Assembly (NCBI GenBank): GCA_029204225.1 | Contig: MU833376.1 | Coordinates: forward strand, 1 to 57,138 | DNA from: Diphasiastrum complanatum | Taxonomy: Eukaryota > Streptophyta > Lycopodiopsida > Lycopodiales > Lycopodiaceae | Length of the DNA: 57,138 nt | Direction of reading: 5' to 3' | Shown here: positions 1-11,228 of the stretch, in pieces | How positions within the stretch are numbered: the first letter of the stretch is position 1 | Layout: every line of letters begins with the position of its first letter | Notes under the pieces: generated by a model | Database searches by the model: none | What the model was told of the DNA's origin: nothing | Seen by the model: only the letters and a program-made list of their open reading frames with translations | Position numbers and translations under genes: made by a program

Positions 1-134
1 TCTTCCTCTCCTATGACAAGATCAAACATATCTTGGAGCACAATTAGTGACTCCATTCTTACTTTCCAAGCTGAATAATTATTAGAATTTAGTCTTTCAC
101 TAGTCTCAAGAAGATAGGCTCCAATTGAACCCAT
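1..134 (-). CDS. Copia gag polyprotein, N-terminal part (cut by window edge)
   Basis: On the minus strand an ATG at 134 opens a frame beginning MGSIGAYLLETSERLNS, followed by a YSAWKVRMESL segment. This is the usual start of plant Copia gag proteins (DUF4219/UBN2 type), and closely resembles the gag start of the Copia element whose ATG is at 53749. The frame is open to the window edge, so only about 45 residues are visible. The gag forms the virus-like particle of the retrotransposon. The upstream leader, primer-binding site and LTR follow at higher coordinates, as expected for a minus-strand element. Whether the rest is intact cannot be seen. Confidence 0.75.
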   Translation of the reverse strand, partial: MGSIGAYLLETSERLNSNNYSAWKVRMESLIVLQDMFDLVIGEE

Positions 135-747
135 TCTATCTAATAACAACTACAACAAATGTACTATTCAAAGGCTCTCCCTTCTTCCTTTCTCAGAATT
201 TAGCTCAAGTGGCTACTCTCTTGAATCTCACTAGACTCAAGAAGCAAGATCTATAATGATCTTGAACTCAAAAAGATTTGGGAAAGTGTATTCTACACAA
301 TCTATACACTTAGAACCTTGGATTTGATTTTTGGAAGTGCCAATGCCTTCCTATGGTGTTTAGAATTGGTTCACTCTTGAACTAAAAAACATAAGCCTCA
401 AACTTTCTCTCAAGGATTTGTAGGTTTAATAAGATTCTAACACCATTAACTCATCAAATCTATAATGGAAACAATGGTTTTTCATAAGCACATCACTAGT
501 TTCCACTCTACACAACTTGTTTGATGCTCAAATATTAAAAAAAAAAAAAAACACAAAGTTTTGGTGAAAGTACAACTCCAGCAGCTTCTCACACGTGTGA
601 GAAGTACGTCTGAACTTTACACACTAATTTGAACCTCAACATCACAAGTAAACTATTAGAAAAGGTCGCCCTCCTTCAAAGTGAATCTAGCACCAATGCT
701 TTCACCAACATGAAGATTTTTGGATCATCAACTAAGCTCTTTGACTT
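135..747 (-). other. Untranslated leader of the left-edge Copia element
   Basis: This stretch lies between the primer-binding site and the gag ATG. It contains a run of about 18 A residues (about 533-551) and a perfect 20-bp palindrome, CTTCTCACACGTGTGAGAAG, at 585-604. The same CACACGTGTG core occurs in the LTRs of several other elements in the window. No gene was seen. Confidence 0.6.
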
Positions 748-760
748 GGCTCTGATACCA
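748..760 (-). other. Primer-binding site (initiator tRNA-Met type)
   Basis: Read on the minus strand this is TGGTATCAGAGCC, the common plant LTR-retrotransposon primer-binding site complementary to the 3' end of initiator tRNA-Met. It directly abuts the LTR that starts at 761, fixing both the LTR edge and the element's orientation. Confidence 0.85.
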
Positions 761-1427
761 TGTCAAATTTCAAAGTTTAAGGACTGAAATTGATCTACAA
801 ATGATCACAAAGAGTGATTGGTAGCTTGGGATCTTGATCTATATCAAGACTAGCTTCCAAATCTAGCTTCTACTTGACAATCTTTGTGATTCCAAGCAAG
901 AACAATAAAAAATGATGATCCACAACTTCACACGTGTAAAGTACAGCTACTGTACGGCATGATAACAGAGAAATAGTTTACTTATCATTTACTAAGCATT
1001 CATCCACAAAGAAAGTGCTTAAGAGAGTCAAAACACAAAGGTTGCTTCACAAACCAAGATTTCTCATCATTAGCTCAACAATGGATCCATCATGGATCAA
1101 GTACCAAATCACCATAATCTCTCTCTAAGCTGCATCCAGCACATGTGGGACAGCTCATTGTACTCATCCATATCCACTTTGGATAAGATCTATCAAGTTT
1201 GCCACATCATCCATTGGTGGTTTGTGTTGACCTTCTAGATTCCTACAATCTAGGACCTAACTCCTATAATCTAGGAGATGTCATATTAGACTCAAATGAA
1301 AGCTAATCAAAATGAATCTAAATATTACAAGTGTCATTTCACACATGTGGACAGGTCCTCACACGTGTGGATCCGCATAGATGTCAAAATACATCAAAAA
1401 CCATGTGAAAATTGCTTAATTCTAACA
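761..1427 (-). repeat. 5' LTR of the left-edge Copia element
   Basis: The repeat begins TG next to the primer-binding site and appears to end TAACA at 1427, giving 667 bp with TG...CA termini. On the minus strand it starts TGTTAGAATT, like the TGTKAAAAATT start of the other Copia LTRs here. It carries CACACGTGTR-type palindromes near 927-940, 1338-1350 and 1359-1371, the first followed by a short GTAC-containing inverted repeat. The bases after 1427 (TTAAG) belong to a different LTR, so this element inserted into another element. The partner LTR is outside the window. Confidence 0.7.
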
Positions 1428-1740
1428 TTAAGCACTTCTGCTAATAATTAGTAAGCGCGATAGCAAACTCTAAATCAACTCTAAAGAACTGAGCTAGAAT
1501 CCTTAAGAGTGTTCGAGCTTGAAATCTTGAGAGAGATGCTAACTATGCTTCAATCCATTATGATAACAACGGTTATGATGTAGAAATATGAGCAACTATT
1601 AATACTAAGAAATTAGGTCGTCAATTGCGACATCCAGTTGGTTGTGATGTGCTAGCACTCGTCTAGTTAGGACTTCTTGGAAATTCACTTGCTGATAATT
1701 AATGCAAGACAATGGCTTAAATTCAAAAATTGAATGTTAA
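1428..1740 (-). repeat. LTR3 fragment (3' LTR of decayed Copia)
   Basis: About 290 bp match the LTR at 4125-4712 in the same orientation, sharing for example GATAACAACGGTTATGA and ACTAAGAAATTAGGTC. It lies downstream of the decayed Copia pol at 1777-3912, in the position of its 3' LTR. Its left part is cut off by the element ending at 1427. The right edge is uncertain because no clean polypurine tract is visible. Confidence 0.6.
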
Positions 1741-1776
1741 CTGCCGCTCTACATAAATGGACTGTTTTTGCAACAA

Positions 1777-3912
1777 CTAAAAAATGTGACAATTCTCTGT
1801 TAACAAGTCGAACTTTTTGTTGATGCTTCCGTCTGCCTTGTATTTGATTTTAAAAATCCATTTGCAATCAACTACGTTTATGTTGGCAGTTAATTCGACA
1901 ATCGTCCATGTTTGGTTCTTGATAAGAGATGAATACCCTTTTTCAGAGATCGAAATCAAGCTGACTGAGCGCTAATTCGACAGTCATCAGCCCTTGAACA
2001 AGGTAAGCTGCAGACTCATCGATATACCTATTAGGTGGTCTGCTAGTTCTTGATGATCTTCTGGGTAATAAAGGAAGTTGATCATTTTCATCATGCTGCA
2101 GTTGTTGAGTTGCAACATCATCATCTTCGGTTTCACTGCTGATAGGTTGTTCGTCGTGAGTAGATGAGCTTAGACCTTCAATAGGAATAGTCGACTGAGG
2201 AACTGGAAAGTTCAATATGTCAAAAGAGTTGGACAAGTTAGCTAAATGGGCTTTGCCTTTTTCCTTGAGGTCGATAAATTGATCTTCGATGAAGATGACA
2301 TCCCAACTAGTGAATATCTAAGTTCGAAAAGAAGGTTTGGTACCTGTCCAAACTTTGTATGGTGTTTTGGCTGAAAGAACTACTACAGGACGTCTGTTCT
2401 AAATATAGGTTGCTGTTGAAATAGCTTCAGTACAGAAGGACTTTGGAAGTGTCGCATGCGCAAGCATACACTTTGTCGATTCGACTAAGGTTCTGTTCTT
2501 TTTTTTAACAAGACCATTCGACTGAGGTAAATAGGAGGTAATGTATTGTTACTCAATGCCATTGTTAAGGCAATACTCCTTGAATTCGGTGGAGATGTAT
2601 TCTCCCCTGTTGTCGGACCTCAATGCTTTCATTCTTTTACCAGTTTAATTTTTTGCATGCTCTTTGAATTGTCGAAACTTGTTGAAAGCCTCCGATTTTT
2701 GCTTAATGAAGTAAATAGCTGTTCTTTTGGAAAATTTGTCAATAAAAGTAATGAAATACTTTGCATCAACCAATGATGAAGTTTGCATAGGTCCACATCT
2801 CACTAATAACATATCTATAGATAGTTTAGGAACATACAAAACTTTTGACAGTATTTTGAATTGACTGGAACCTTAATCATACAGTACCTTCACCTTCGAT
2901 AGTGTGAGTGCTATCATCACGAAGATGAACATACTTCTTTGTGCTATAAGGCGTATAGGAATGAAAGATCTCACGATGATTTTTCATATGTTGAGTAACT
3001 CTAGAATTCAGAAACCAAGAATTATTCAAAAATGCCTTTTGGTCTTTGACCATAAATGCATCTTCATCCATGTCAACTTCGGGAGATGCTGAAACTGTAT
3101 TTGCTTGTTGATCAGGTTGCTTGGCTGTGTTCTTCACTTTGAGAACTCTGCAATCCTAGATCTCATGGTTATTGTGCTTGCAATATCTGCAAAACATCTT
3201 CTTCTTCGATTGCGAATTTGATAATTGCCCTTGAGCTTGAGTCGGCTGCTGATTCAATGCAGATTGCTTCGAGCTTTTCTGCTTCTGGTGTTTTGAGCCT
3301 TTGTTGTCATATAGAGCATGAGATGAAGAAGTAGACGAAGTGTCCTGACTTCTTCGATTATTTTTTTGCAGCAACATAGTGATGACTCTTGTAAGAGTTA
3401 AATCTGAGTGTGTTGATATGATCATCACCCAATTTTCATATGTAGAGGGCATACTTGAAAGCAATGTCATAATTGTGTCTTTATTGTCTATGATTGATCC
3501 GACAGCGGCCATCTATTGCAAGAGATTTTTTAATTGGTTAATGTGACTCTGAAGAGAATCACTATTCGACATCTTGTGTGAAGAATTTCCTTCGTAGATG
3601 TAACTTGGTAGTTACGTCTCTCACATCATATAGTGAGCTCAAGATATCCCAAACTTCTTTCAAAGTTTTGGCTTCAGCTATGTGGCCAATCTGAGTATCT
3701 AATATATTGAGGATAATAAGTGCAAAAGCTTTCCCAACCTTCAATTTTCACTTTGAGTTGTTTGTGTCATCTTCAGGCTTCACTTCGATACCTGTGACAA
3801 CATCCCAGAACTTGTTGGTGATTAGCAAGGTCTTCATCTTAAATTTCCACAACTGATAATTGGATCCATTCAGCTTGTCTGTGATAAGACCGACTTTACT
3901 TTGAGAATTCAT
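1777..3912 (-). pseudogene. Decayed Copia gag-pol polyprotein
   Basis: Read on the minus strand, an ATG at 3912 opens a gag frame (MNSQSKVGLITDKLNGSNY..., then LWKFKMKTLL). Broken frames follow in domain order. A CCHC-like knuckle starting CRYCKHNNHEI is interrupted by a stop near 3156. The protease region near 3000 has lost the usual DSGA motif and reads NNSWFLNSRVTQHM. An integrase piece (FITFIDKFSKRTAIYF) lies at 2645-2839. A linker with RRSSRTSRPPNRY is at 1943-2236. The very start of reverse transcriptase (DCKWIFKIKYKADGS) is at 1777-1959. The rest of reverse transcriptase and RNase H are missing. Several frameshifts and stops make it clearly non-functional. It is bracketed by LTR3 copies. 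Confidence 0.8.
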
Positions 3913-4111
3913 CTAGAACTTTAGTCTGATTGTATCGATGACGTTAAGAGAGAGATATCATGTTGCGCTACAATTGGAAATCAATTCTCTGATACTGGAA
4001 CTGATGCTATGAACTAAAGAATTTGATATCATGAAAGATATCAAGTTTTAGAACTCCGATATAACAGATCGCTCTGATATCATAAAGGTAATAGCAAATT
4101 AAAAAAACTTG

Positions 4112-4124
4112 CTCTTTGATACCA
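4112..4124 (-). other. Degenerate primer-binding site
   Basis: On the minus strand this reads TGGTATCAAAGAG, close to the standard TGGTATCAGAGC site, and it abuts the LTR beginning at 4125. It marks the 5' end of the decayed Copia element on the minus strand. Confidence 0.6.
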
Positions 4125-4712
4125 TGTTGGAAAGAGGTGATGAGATGAGAGAGAAAATAATTCAACAAAGTCAAAGTAGGTGAGCGCGGCGGAAGAAACC
4201 TTCTTTCCTGTGCATGAAATCGCTAGCAACTAAGTGACTACGTATCCAAATATAAAGCATTGAATTATCAGACAAATAATAAGAGATTATCAGTTACAAA
4301 AGAATTACAGAGATGCATGCATACTGATATAATATTGAACGTAATAAAAGATAGATTGATTTAATGAAAGAAACAAATCAGAATGGAAATGAGCAAAGTC
4401 GCGTGCTCTAAGTTATCTCTGAGTAACTATAACTCTGTTTGAATTAAGCACTTCCGGTAATAAGCAGTAAGTGCAATAGCACTCTAAATCAACTCTAAAG
4501 AACTGAGCTAGAATGGTCAAGAGTGTTCAAGCTTGAAAGCTTGAGAGAGATGCTAACTAGCTTCACTCTGTTATGATAACAACGGTTATGACGATGTAAA
4601 AATATGAGCAACTATTTATACTAAGAAATTAGGTCATCAGTTGGTTGTGATGTGCTGGCACTCGTCCAATTAGGACTTTTCGGATGCACTTGTTGATAAT
4701 CAATACAAGATG
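4125..4712 (-). repeat. LTR3, 5' LTR of decayed Copia
   Basis: The repeat starts TGTTGG beside the primer-binding site and matches the fragment at 1428-1740 over its right half. It also matches the LTR fragment at about 21400-21860 (for example GAAATCGCTAG near 4208). The right edge is approximate, placed where the match to the left copy fades near 4712. It joins directly to decayed Gypsy pol sequence. Confidence 0.65.
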
Positions 4713-5970
4713 GTGGCTCAAGTTGGATCTGTGTTATTGAGGTGCCAATACTTGTGCAGTCAGCTACCATTGATGGGTGTATCAAATGGTGTCCCATCTA
4801 GTTGTTCGAGATTCACGGCTCCATGGCTAAGGATCTCCTTGACACGGTATGGGCCTTTGCCTGTGAACTTCAGTTTTTCCTTGATCGCCTTGGTTTTATA
4901 CATGAGTACCAGATCTCTAGAATGAAGATCCTTCTTGTGTAACCGACGATCATGCCATGCTTTACTACGTGCTTTATCAGCCTCCAATGCACAACCAATA
5001 GGCATGTCGTCTTGCAAAGTTTGTGTAAGGCTTCATGGTGCAATAGTAGAGATTTGGACTCATCAAGGCATTGTACAATGGCAATTCTCAATGATGGTAC
5101 TAAAAACTCCACTGCCATTATGACATCTTGACTCTTATATGTTGTCTTGAATGTCCACAATGCAACATGTAATTTGTATTCCCAATCGGATCTGCTAGCT
5201 TCACCTATCTTTGTAATAACGCTACACAAGATCTTGTTGGATGACTCTGCTTGCCCATTACCTCGAGGATAATATGTGCTGAATCAATGGATCACGAAGA
5301 ATTCCTCCAATAGGACCTTGAAGGTCTCATTGACAAAATGGCTTTCGCAATCGCTAACTATCTCCACCAGGCATCCGAAGTGCACAATAATGTTTTCATA
5401 TAGAAATTTGGCAGTAGCTTGGGGGGGGGGGGGGCATCAGCGGTTCGCACTACTTTGGCTTCTACCTATTTGGTGAGATAATCTGTAGCCATGATGATAT
5501 ATCGGGCTTGTGAACTTCTTGCAGTCGGGGATGGATATAACCTATGTAGTCCAATCCCCATTTTCAAATGGTGCTTGAGCTAGAACTAGATGTAATAGAT
5601 ATCTTGTTGGTCTCCTAGCTCGTTGGCACAGATCACATTTCTTCAAGTACTCCTCTGTATCTTTATGATTTGTTGGCCACCAGCATCCTGATTGCAAGAT
5701 CTTGCGAACTATAATGTCAGATGCAAAATGACCACCACCCATGCCTTCATGTGAGAGTGATACAATTTGGGTGGACTCATGTGGAAGAATACATCTTCGA
5801 AGGATACTATCTGATCATCGTCGATAAAGTTGGCCGACAATCAGCTGATAAGATCTAGCCTTGAGTATCAATTTACGCTGTTCTACCTTGGGTAATGACT
5901 TATTTGGTTGGCCCCGCATTAGATGTTCAGCTATGTCTGTGGCCCATTTTGGTACTATATCAATATAAAA
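4713..5970 (-). pseudogene. Decayed Ty3/Gypsy integrase region
   Basis: Minus-strand translation shows the integrase zinc-binding region at about 5542-5742 (GGGHFASDIIVRKILQSG, then CWWPTNHKDTEEY, CDLCQRARRP). The tail of the catalytic core is at about 4870-5229 (YKLHVALWTFKTTYKSQ). A C-terminal region at 4760-5017 includes LKFTGKGPYRVKEILSHGA, typical of Gypsy integrase. Upstream, 5750-5970 reads like the linker before integrase (LPKVEQRKLILKARSYQLI). Frames shift repeatedly and stops interrupt the core, so it is a relic. A run of 14 G residues sits near 5429. No LTR of this element was identified. Confidence 0.75.
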
Positions 5971-6358
5971 TAAGGCAGCATCTGGTAGCTCAAGATTTGA
6001 AAAAGTCAGTAATGAGTATTAAATACCATTACAATCCGGACTTTTTCCTCAAAATCATAAAATATCTCATCCCGAGTGATCATAGAAACATTGCTCTCAA
6101 TAATCAACTATCAAATAGAGATAATGGATAAGGGTGAGATCTCCCTCCTCTTTCAACCATAGTGAGGAATAGGTTCCTCCCATCTCCAGCATCCTTGCAT
6201 CCTACCCTTGGTCACAATGATTATTGCACATGAGAAATTCACCCTCAGTTCTAGTTTTGATGAGGGATGAGGAGCATTTGACAAAGTCAACAAAATAGAA
6301 ATGGAATGGACATTATCTTTAAAAAATAGTATCATGAAAATTTTGACGGTTTTTTATA

Positions 6359-6504
6359 GGCATATAAAGCCTTATATGAGTTATAGTCCTTAGAAAATGG
6401 AGAACCTTCCAAAAATGCAGGAATTTTTGAGGCATATAAACCTATATATGAGAAATAGTCCTCAAAAAATGGAGAATCTCTTTCAAAAATGCAAGTTCTT
6501 TTGA
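6359..6504. repeat. Tandem duplication, period about 72 bp
   Basis: Two adjacent diverged units start GGCATATAAA (6359 and 6431). Both contain a TATAGTCCT or AATAGTCCT phrase, then AAATGGAGAA and CAAAAATGCA. Confidence 0.75.
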
Positions 6505-7551
6505 GAATAACTCAAAAAAGGTTTCCTTGAACACTCAAGGAGGGATGGGGATTGAGGAATAGGCTAAGAGCTCATCCACATGGACATGAAATTAGAGCAC
6601 GTCAGTGGTTCATTATTTTGGAGTTGAGGACGTTTAGAGCATTCTTCATCAGATCAAGGCTGTTATCTTTGCCAAGAGGGACGCACGTCTTGATGGATGG
6701 AATGAGGGATCAAAGTCGCTTACTAGCACAGAGGCTGAGTAGCACCGACACTAATGGTTGTGAGGATGTAACCTGATGCGTGTTAGTAAGTGATGAGGAT
6801 CTTTGAGAGATTGAAAGCCTCTTGGACACGGGGCAAATAGTGGAGTGTGTTGGGCATAATTTGATCCGTGCTAGTAACCAATGAGGTGGAGGGATGAAAT
6901 TCTTGGGCATAATATGATTCGTGCTAGTAAGGCTCGAGGATGGATTCCCTATTTCCCTTCCCATGGGACGTGGAGGCTGGCTCTAATCCAAAAAGGAGGA
7001 CCTTGTTGTCACATGATCACTTGGCCAGGGTACAGGCATCTCTTAAACTGGGCCCAGTACATGTGCTTTTTGCTGTTGTAGCTTCCTCCTGCAGTAAGCA
7101 ACAAATTTGCCGACGACGCCCAAAAAGCATGGCCTGGCCAGCCGATGATTCCTGAACAGGGAAAACGAAACATCACAATTCACGACTGACGCGCTAGCAC
7201 CTGCTCCTTCCTATTTGTTATCGCGTTGTTGTAACTTGTTGTTGACGCTGAGCTTGGATTTGGAAGGTTCACTGGTCAAGGCGCGATGATTTGCGCACGC
7301 CGGATGATGGTCAGTCTCTTAGTTTCCCAGAAGCTTTCGAAAATCGTGCTGTATTGTGCGCCGTACTGCGGATTCCAAACATACATCTACATCTTTATTC
7401 AATTTGCAGATTTCAGCATGATTAAAGTGATTTTCCTGCTTCTTTCCTGAATTGGACTCTAGCTTAAAGCTTTCGTTTTAACAAGTTCTAGTTTAACGCA
7501 ACTCTGTTTTTTCATTCTTATTATTCTTATTATATGCAGAGCAGGTTAAAC

Positions 7552-7694
7552 GGCACGAGGCAGCAGTTAGTAATAACCGTAATCTCGAAGTAAGCTTACA
7601 ATATGCCTGCGAAAACTTTGTGGGCATGAGGCAGCTGCAGCAAATAGTAGCTGTAATCTCAAAGCAAGCTTACAGTATGCTTGTGACAACTTTG
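7552..7694. repeat. Tandem duplication, period about 71 bp
   Basis: Two units start GGCACGAGGCAGC and GGCATGAGGCAGC. Both contain GTAATCTC, AAGCTTACA, TATGC and ACTTTG in the same order. Confidence 0.8.
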
Positions 7695-7980
7695 TAACGT
7701 GCACAAGGCTGCATCTCTAAATTCTCTCGAAAGATAATATGTGAATGTGGACAAATAAGAAAAAGTGAATTTTGTCAATTGATGTTCAATTTGGTAACGC
7801 AAGTATTCCATCATTGGTTAAAAATAATATGACTGAATAGTGATTGGTGAAGAGTACATAAACCAAGACATGAATTGGACGTGCACTCCTTAACTAGCCC
7901 CGTTTGGGATAGCAGATACAGAGCAATTCAACAATGGATGTAGCATTAACCACTCTGGAATCTTTATCTGGACCTCTGAA

Positions 7981-8140
7981 GTATCGAAATATAGCTCAAC
8001 GCTGACAATTAAAAGATTCACTCAATGCTGTCAAAGTATTCACTGAGCGCTAGAACGATATAATAAATCTGATGTATCGAAATATAGAGCAACGTTGACT
8101 ACTAAAAGATTCACTCAATGTTGCACTAGGACGATATTGT
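7981..8140. repeat. Tandem duplication, period about 93 bp
   Basis: Units start GTATCGAAATATAG at 7981 and 8074 and both contain AAAAGATTCACTCAATG. The second copy ends about 240 bp before the LysM start codon, so it lies in the proximal promoter or 5' untranslated region. Confidence 0.8.
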
Positions 8141-8381
8141 CTGTCCAAGCTCTTGCAGGGATAGAACTCGGTGTAAGATAGACAACCAAAGTGAACGCTC
8201 GGTTCTTCGGATGACTGTTTGGTTTGATAGGGGATAAAATGTCTGTTTGCACGTCTGACAAAGCTCTTCGTAGATTTCAAAGTATTGCAATAATGGTGCT
8301 ACGACGGAGAATTTCCCCCACTGAAGGTCGGGATAACAGACAGGTAAAATCTCAATGCACAAGCTTTCTTGAGTATGGTCA

Positions 8382-11228
8382 ATGATCGCAGATCAACTTA
8401 CGGATATGGAAGCAGATGATAAATATAACATCCAGCAAATAGCTGCCTTCTTGTTAGTCTTGCTGTTAATTGTGGCCAATAGAGGAGCAGCAAAATCCTA
8501 CATCGAATCCTGCTCTGCCGCGGATAAATGCAGTGCTTTTGTCAGTTACAGGCTTCCTACTTTCTTTAAACTTGGCGACATAGCGTCAATGTTCAATGTG
8601 AATATCTTAGGTCTCCTAGGAGCAAACGATTTTGACCTTACTCAACCTCACCCTGAGCAAGTTCTTCTCCGGCCGAAGCAGCTGGTAAAGATTCCTGTAT
8701 CTTGTGGTTGTTCTGACGGGATCCGCCAAGTAGACTATATTTTTTACGAGGTGAGGTCAGCTGACTCCATCCAAAGTATTGCTAATGATGTATTCGGAGG
8801 CATTGTCACGCCTCAGCAGATTGAGCAAGCCAACAACATATCAAACAGTTTTTCTGTCTCTGTCGGTGAAAGTATAATCATTCCTTTCTCTTGCGCATGT
8901 AATGGTAATGTATTCAACAATATACCCACAATATTTGTCACCTATGCGGTGCAAGCGGAAGATACTACATCTAGCGTCGCGCAGGCTTTTGGCACCGCAG
9001 TTTCCAATTTGGAGACCTTGAATGATCTCCAAAATTTTACTACTATTGTTGCTGGAGACATTATCGCCATTCCTATAGCTGGTGAGCTTAGGTTTCGCGC
9101 TCTAAAGAATTCAATGCTTTTAGTCTCTGCTATTAGCCATTATGTTCATAAACCTAGACTTTGTTTGGCATGGTATGTAACACTGTAACTGTCGACTGAA
9201 CATCAATATTACCTAAACTAGAATGAAGCTGCAGTTAAGTAGAGTCTGAAATGACGTATGGTTTCTGTAAGATGCAATCTCAGCGAATGATGTTCGAAGA
9301 ATGGAAAACTTTTTTGTGTTATGCGTCTGTCCAGTTGGCATGGTAGCCTTATTTTTCTTGAGTACTGAATTCCAACTTAGATATGCTACAAGTAGCTCGG
9401 AAGAGCCTGAATTATGGTGCCGCAATGAGGTTTTTAGAATATACTTGAGAGTTCATTAAGATCAATGCGATCGATTTCAGGATTGGTAACTTTTTCCAGA
9501 TATCCAACTGGCCCTCAAACGCATATGAATCAGAAAGTGAGAAAACACAAAAGCTCTGAACTAAAAACCCTTTCTCGTATTTAACAGTAAGGTAGCATTT
9601 CTTGATATATGGTGTCTTTTGAATTTTGGTAGCGCCAAGCTCCAACATCCTTTGTGTTCTCTTATAAGTTAGTGTCCTAGTTTGGTTGGGGCCCCAGGAC
9701 TCCATACGAACAATGCGCATTTTAATTTCAGCATTCATTTGTTTATGTCTGTAATGTTATATTCGTCATAATTGCTGTGGCGTAGAATGCCGGGAATAGT
9801 CATGAAAATTTGCACACACGGATTCATTTTATGTATCCAAGTTGCCTTTTAATATCCGTCCTTAGAATCCTCAGACATGTTTCTTCTAATTTTCTTCTCA
9901 GGCGTCTCTAGAGTATGATAAGTTTTGACATGAAAGCTGTGTACTTTACAGCTTGTACTTCATCTTTCAGGCCTATTGCTGCTGACTATGGCCTGATTGT
10001 GGCGAATGGCACTTATGTCACTACTGCTGCCAATTGCATCCAATGCGGTTGTGCAAGTATTTATCTGGAGTAAGTTCTCAAGTCCACATACTACTGTTCT
10101 GTAGAGTGACTTTCTTTGTGTAATCGCATGGAGCTTTAATTTGCAGTGCATTAAGGAATTGGTGATGAATAGTAACTCCTTCTATGCCCATAGCTCAAAC
10201 GCAAAAAAAGGCTGTGTATGGAGGCCAATTGCTTTCAGGAGATTCGAAGATCGTCGACGCATTATATTGAGAATACTATTTCTCGTATTATTTTCACTCA
10301 CGAAATAGGGCAACAAAATGTCATTGTAACTGCTTATATTACGGATTCTTACTTTCAGGGTTTACTGTACACCGTTACCATTGGTCGTAAATGCTGCTTG
10401 CCCAAGTGAAACATGTTCGGGTACCAGCCTCAACATTGGAGAATCCGATGATTCACAGTCACTTGACGGTTGCCAAGTCCAGTCATGCCTTTATGATGGT
10501 TTCCAGCAATCCACAATATTTTCAAGGTAGCGACTACTATCAAGCGGTTCGAATGGAAGTGTAAAAATTAATAAATTTTATTAAGGGGTGCTATAATTCA
10601 AGAGAGCAGATCTCTGTATTTTGAGAAGCTTGCTCAGATGGGAATCTGCATGAAGCATGAACAGATTAGCAAACTGAGGGGCATTTTACTAGCCATGCCA
10701 CTATAAAAACAATAATCTATCTTAGATTATGCTTTCGTGTTCTAGTAAATTTCTTCTCTATATCTTATATTCTTATTTTTGGATGCAGATTACAGTCGGC
10801 CAGTTTACCTATTTGCCCAGGTTTAGACTTGAACTTGGGGTACCTGAAGTTTTCTGGGTGTAACTCATTACTTCGTATAAAATTGTCGAATAAATACTTA
10901 ACTTGTAATCTTTAATGCTTAGTGGGTAGACTATGTGACAAAGAGGTAAATTTTTTAATCACCGGTTTCCTTTTCAACAAGAAAACTGTAAGTTTCCTTG
11001 CATTAATATCTATTTTGTGTTCTTTCAGTTGCACCACCTCTTCCTGCATATCAACCATTTGTAGCCTCCCCGGTACCAACAACAGTACCAAGGCCACCAG
11101 TAGAAGCTCCAGAAAAATCCTCACCTCAGGAAGGGCCGATACAGTCATCTGCTTACTGCTCTATCTCTCGGGCATGTTTCATCCAATTGTTGATAACTTT
11201 GTGGTTTTCTTTGTTAGCTCACTTTTAA
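8382..11228 (+). CDS. LysM-domain GPI-anchored protein (LYM/CEBiP-like), five exons
   Basis: Exons fit at 8382-9081, 9952-10069, 10359-10526, 10789-10820 and 11029-11228. All four introns are GT...AG, the phases join, and the total is 1218 nt (405 residues plus TAA). A hydrophobic signal segment is at residues about 20-33. Three LysM-like segments follow (about 56-106, 121-170, 187-233), separated by the CxC pairs Cys108/Cys110 and Cys171/Cys173 typical of plant LysM receptors. A cysteine-rich region follows (NGTYVTTAANCIQCGC, later DGCQVQSCLYDGF), then a Pro-rich stretch (VAPPLPAYQPFVASPVPTT) and a hydrophobic C-terminus (FIQLLITLWFSLLAHF) expected to direct GPI attachment. Arabidopsis LYM1-3 and rice CEBiP bind chitin or peptidoglycan fragments at the cell surface with a LysM kinase partner. 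No kinase domain is present. Exon 2 begins at the AG at 9950-9951, which keeps frame, not at the later AG. An internal Met (8406) is an alternative start. Confidence 0.88.

Larger units (their letters stand above)
5971..8381. other. Non-coding region upstream of the LysM gene
   Basis: No convincing coding region or recognisable transposon was seen in these 2.4 kb. The segment holds three separate short tandem duplications (6359-6504, 7552-7694, 7981-8140). A short phrase, GGGCATAAT followed by CGTGCTAGTAA, occurs twice near 6852 and 6905. The proximal part should contain the promoter and 5' untranslated region of the LysM gene. An A/T-rich GATATAATAAAT at about 8057 could be a TATA element, but that is a guess. 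Confidence 0.5.

Noticed and set aside
5429-5442. Run of G residues as a quadruplex-forming or regulatory element
   Set aside because: It is a single homopolymer inside a decayed integrase and may be a sequencing or assembly artefact.
9952-9971. Alternative acceptor for LysM exon 2 at the later AG (TTTCAG before GCCTATTG)
   Set aside because: It breaks the reading frame, whereas the AG at 9950-9951 keeps it and restores the expected Ala-Cys-Thr-Ser-Ser junction.
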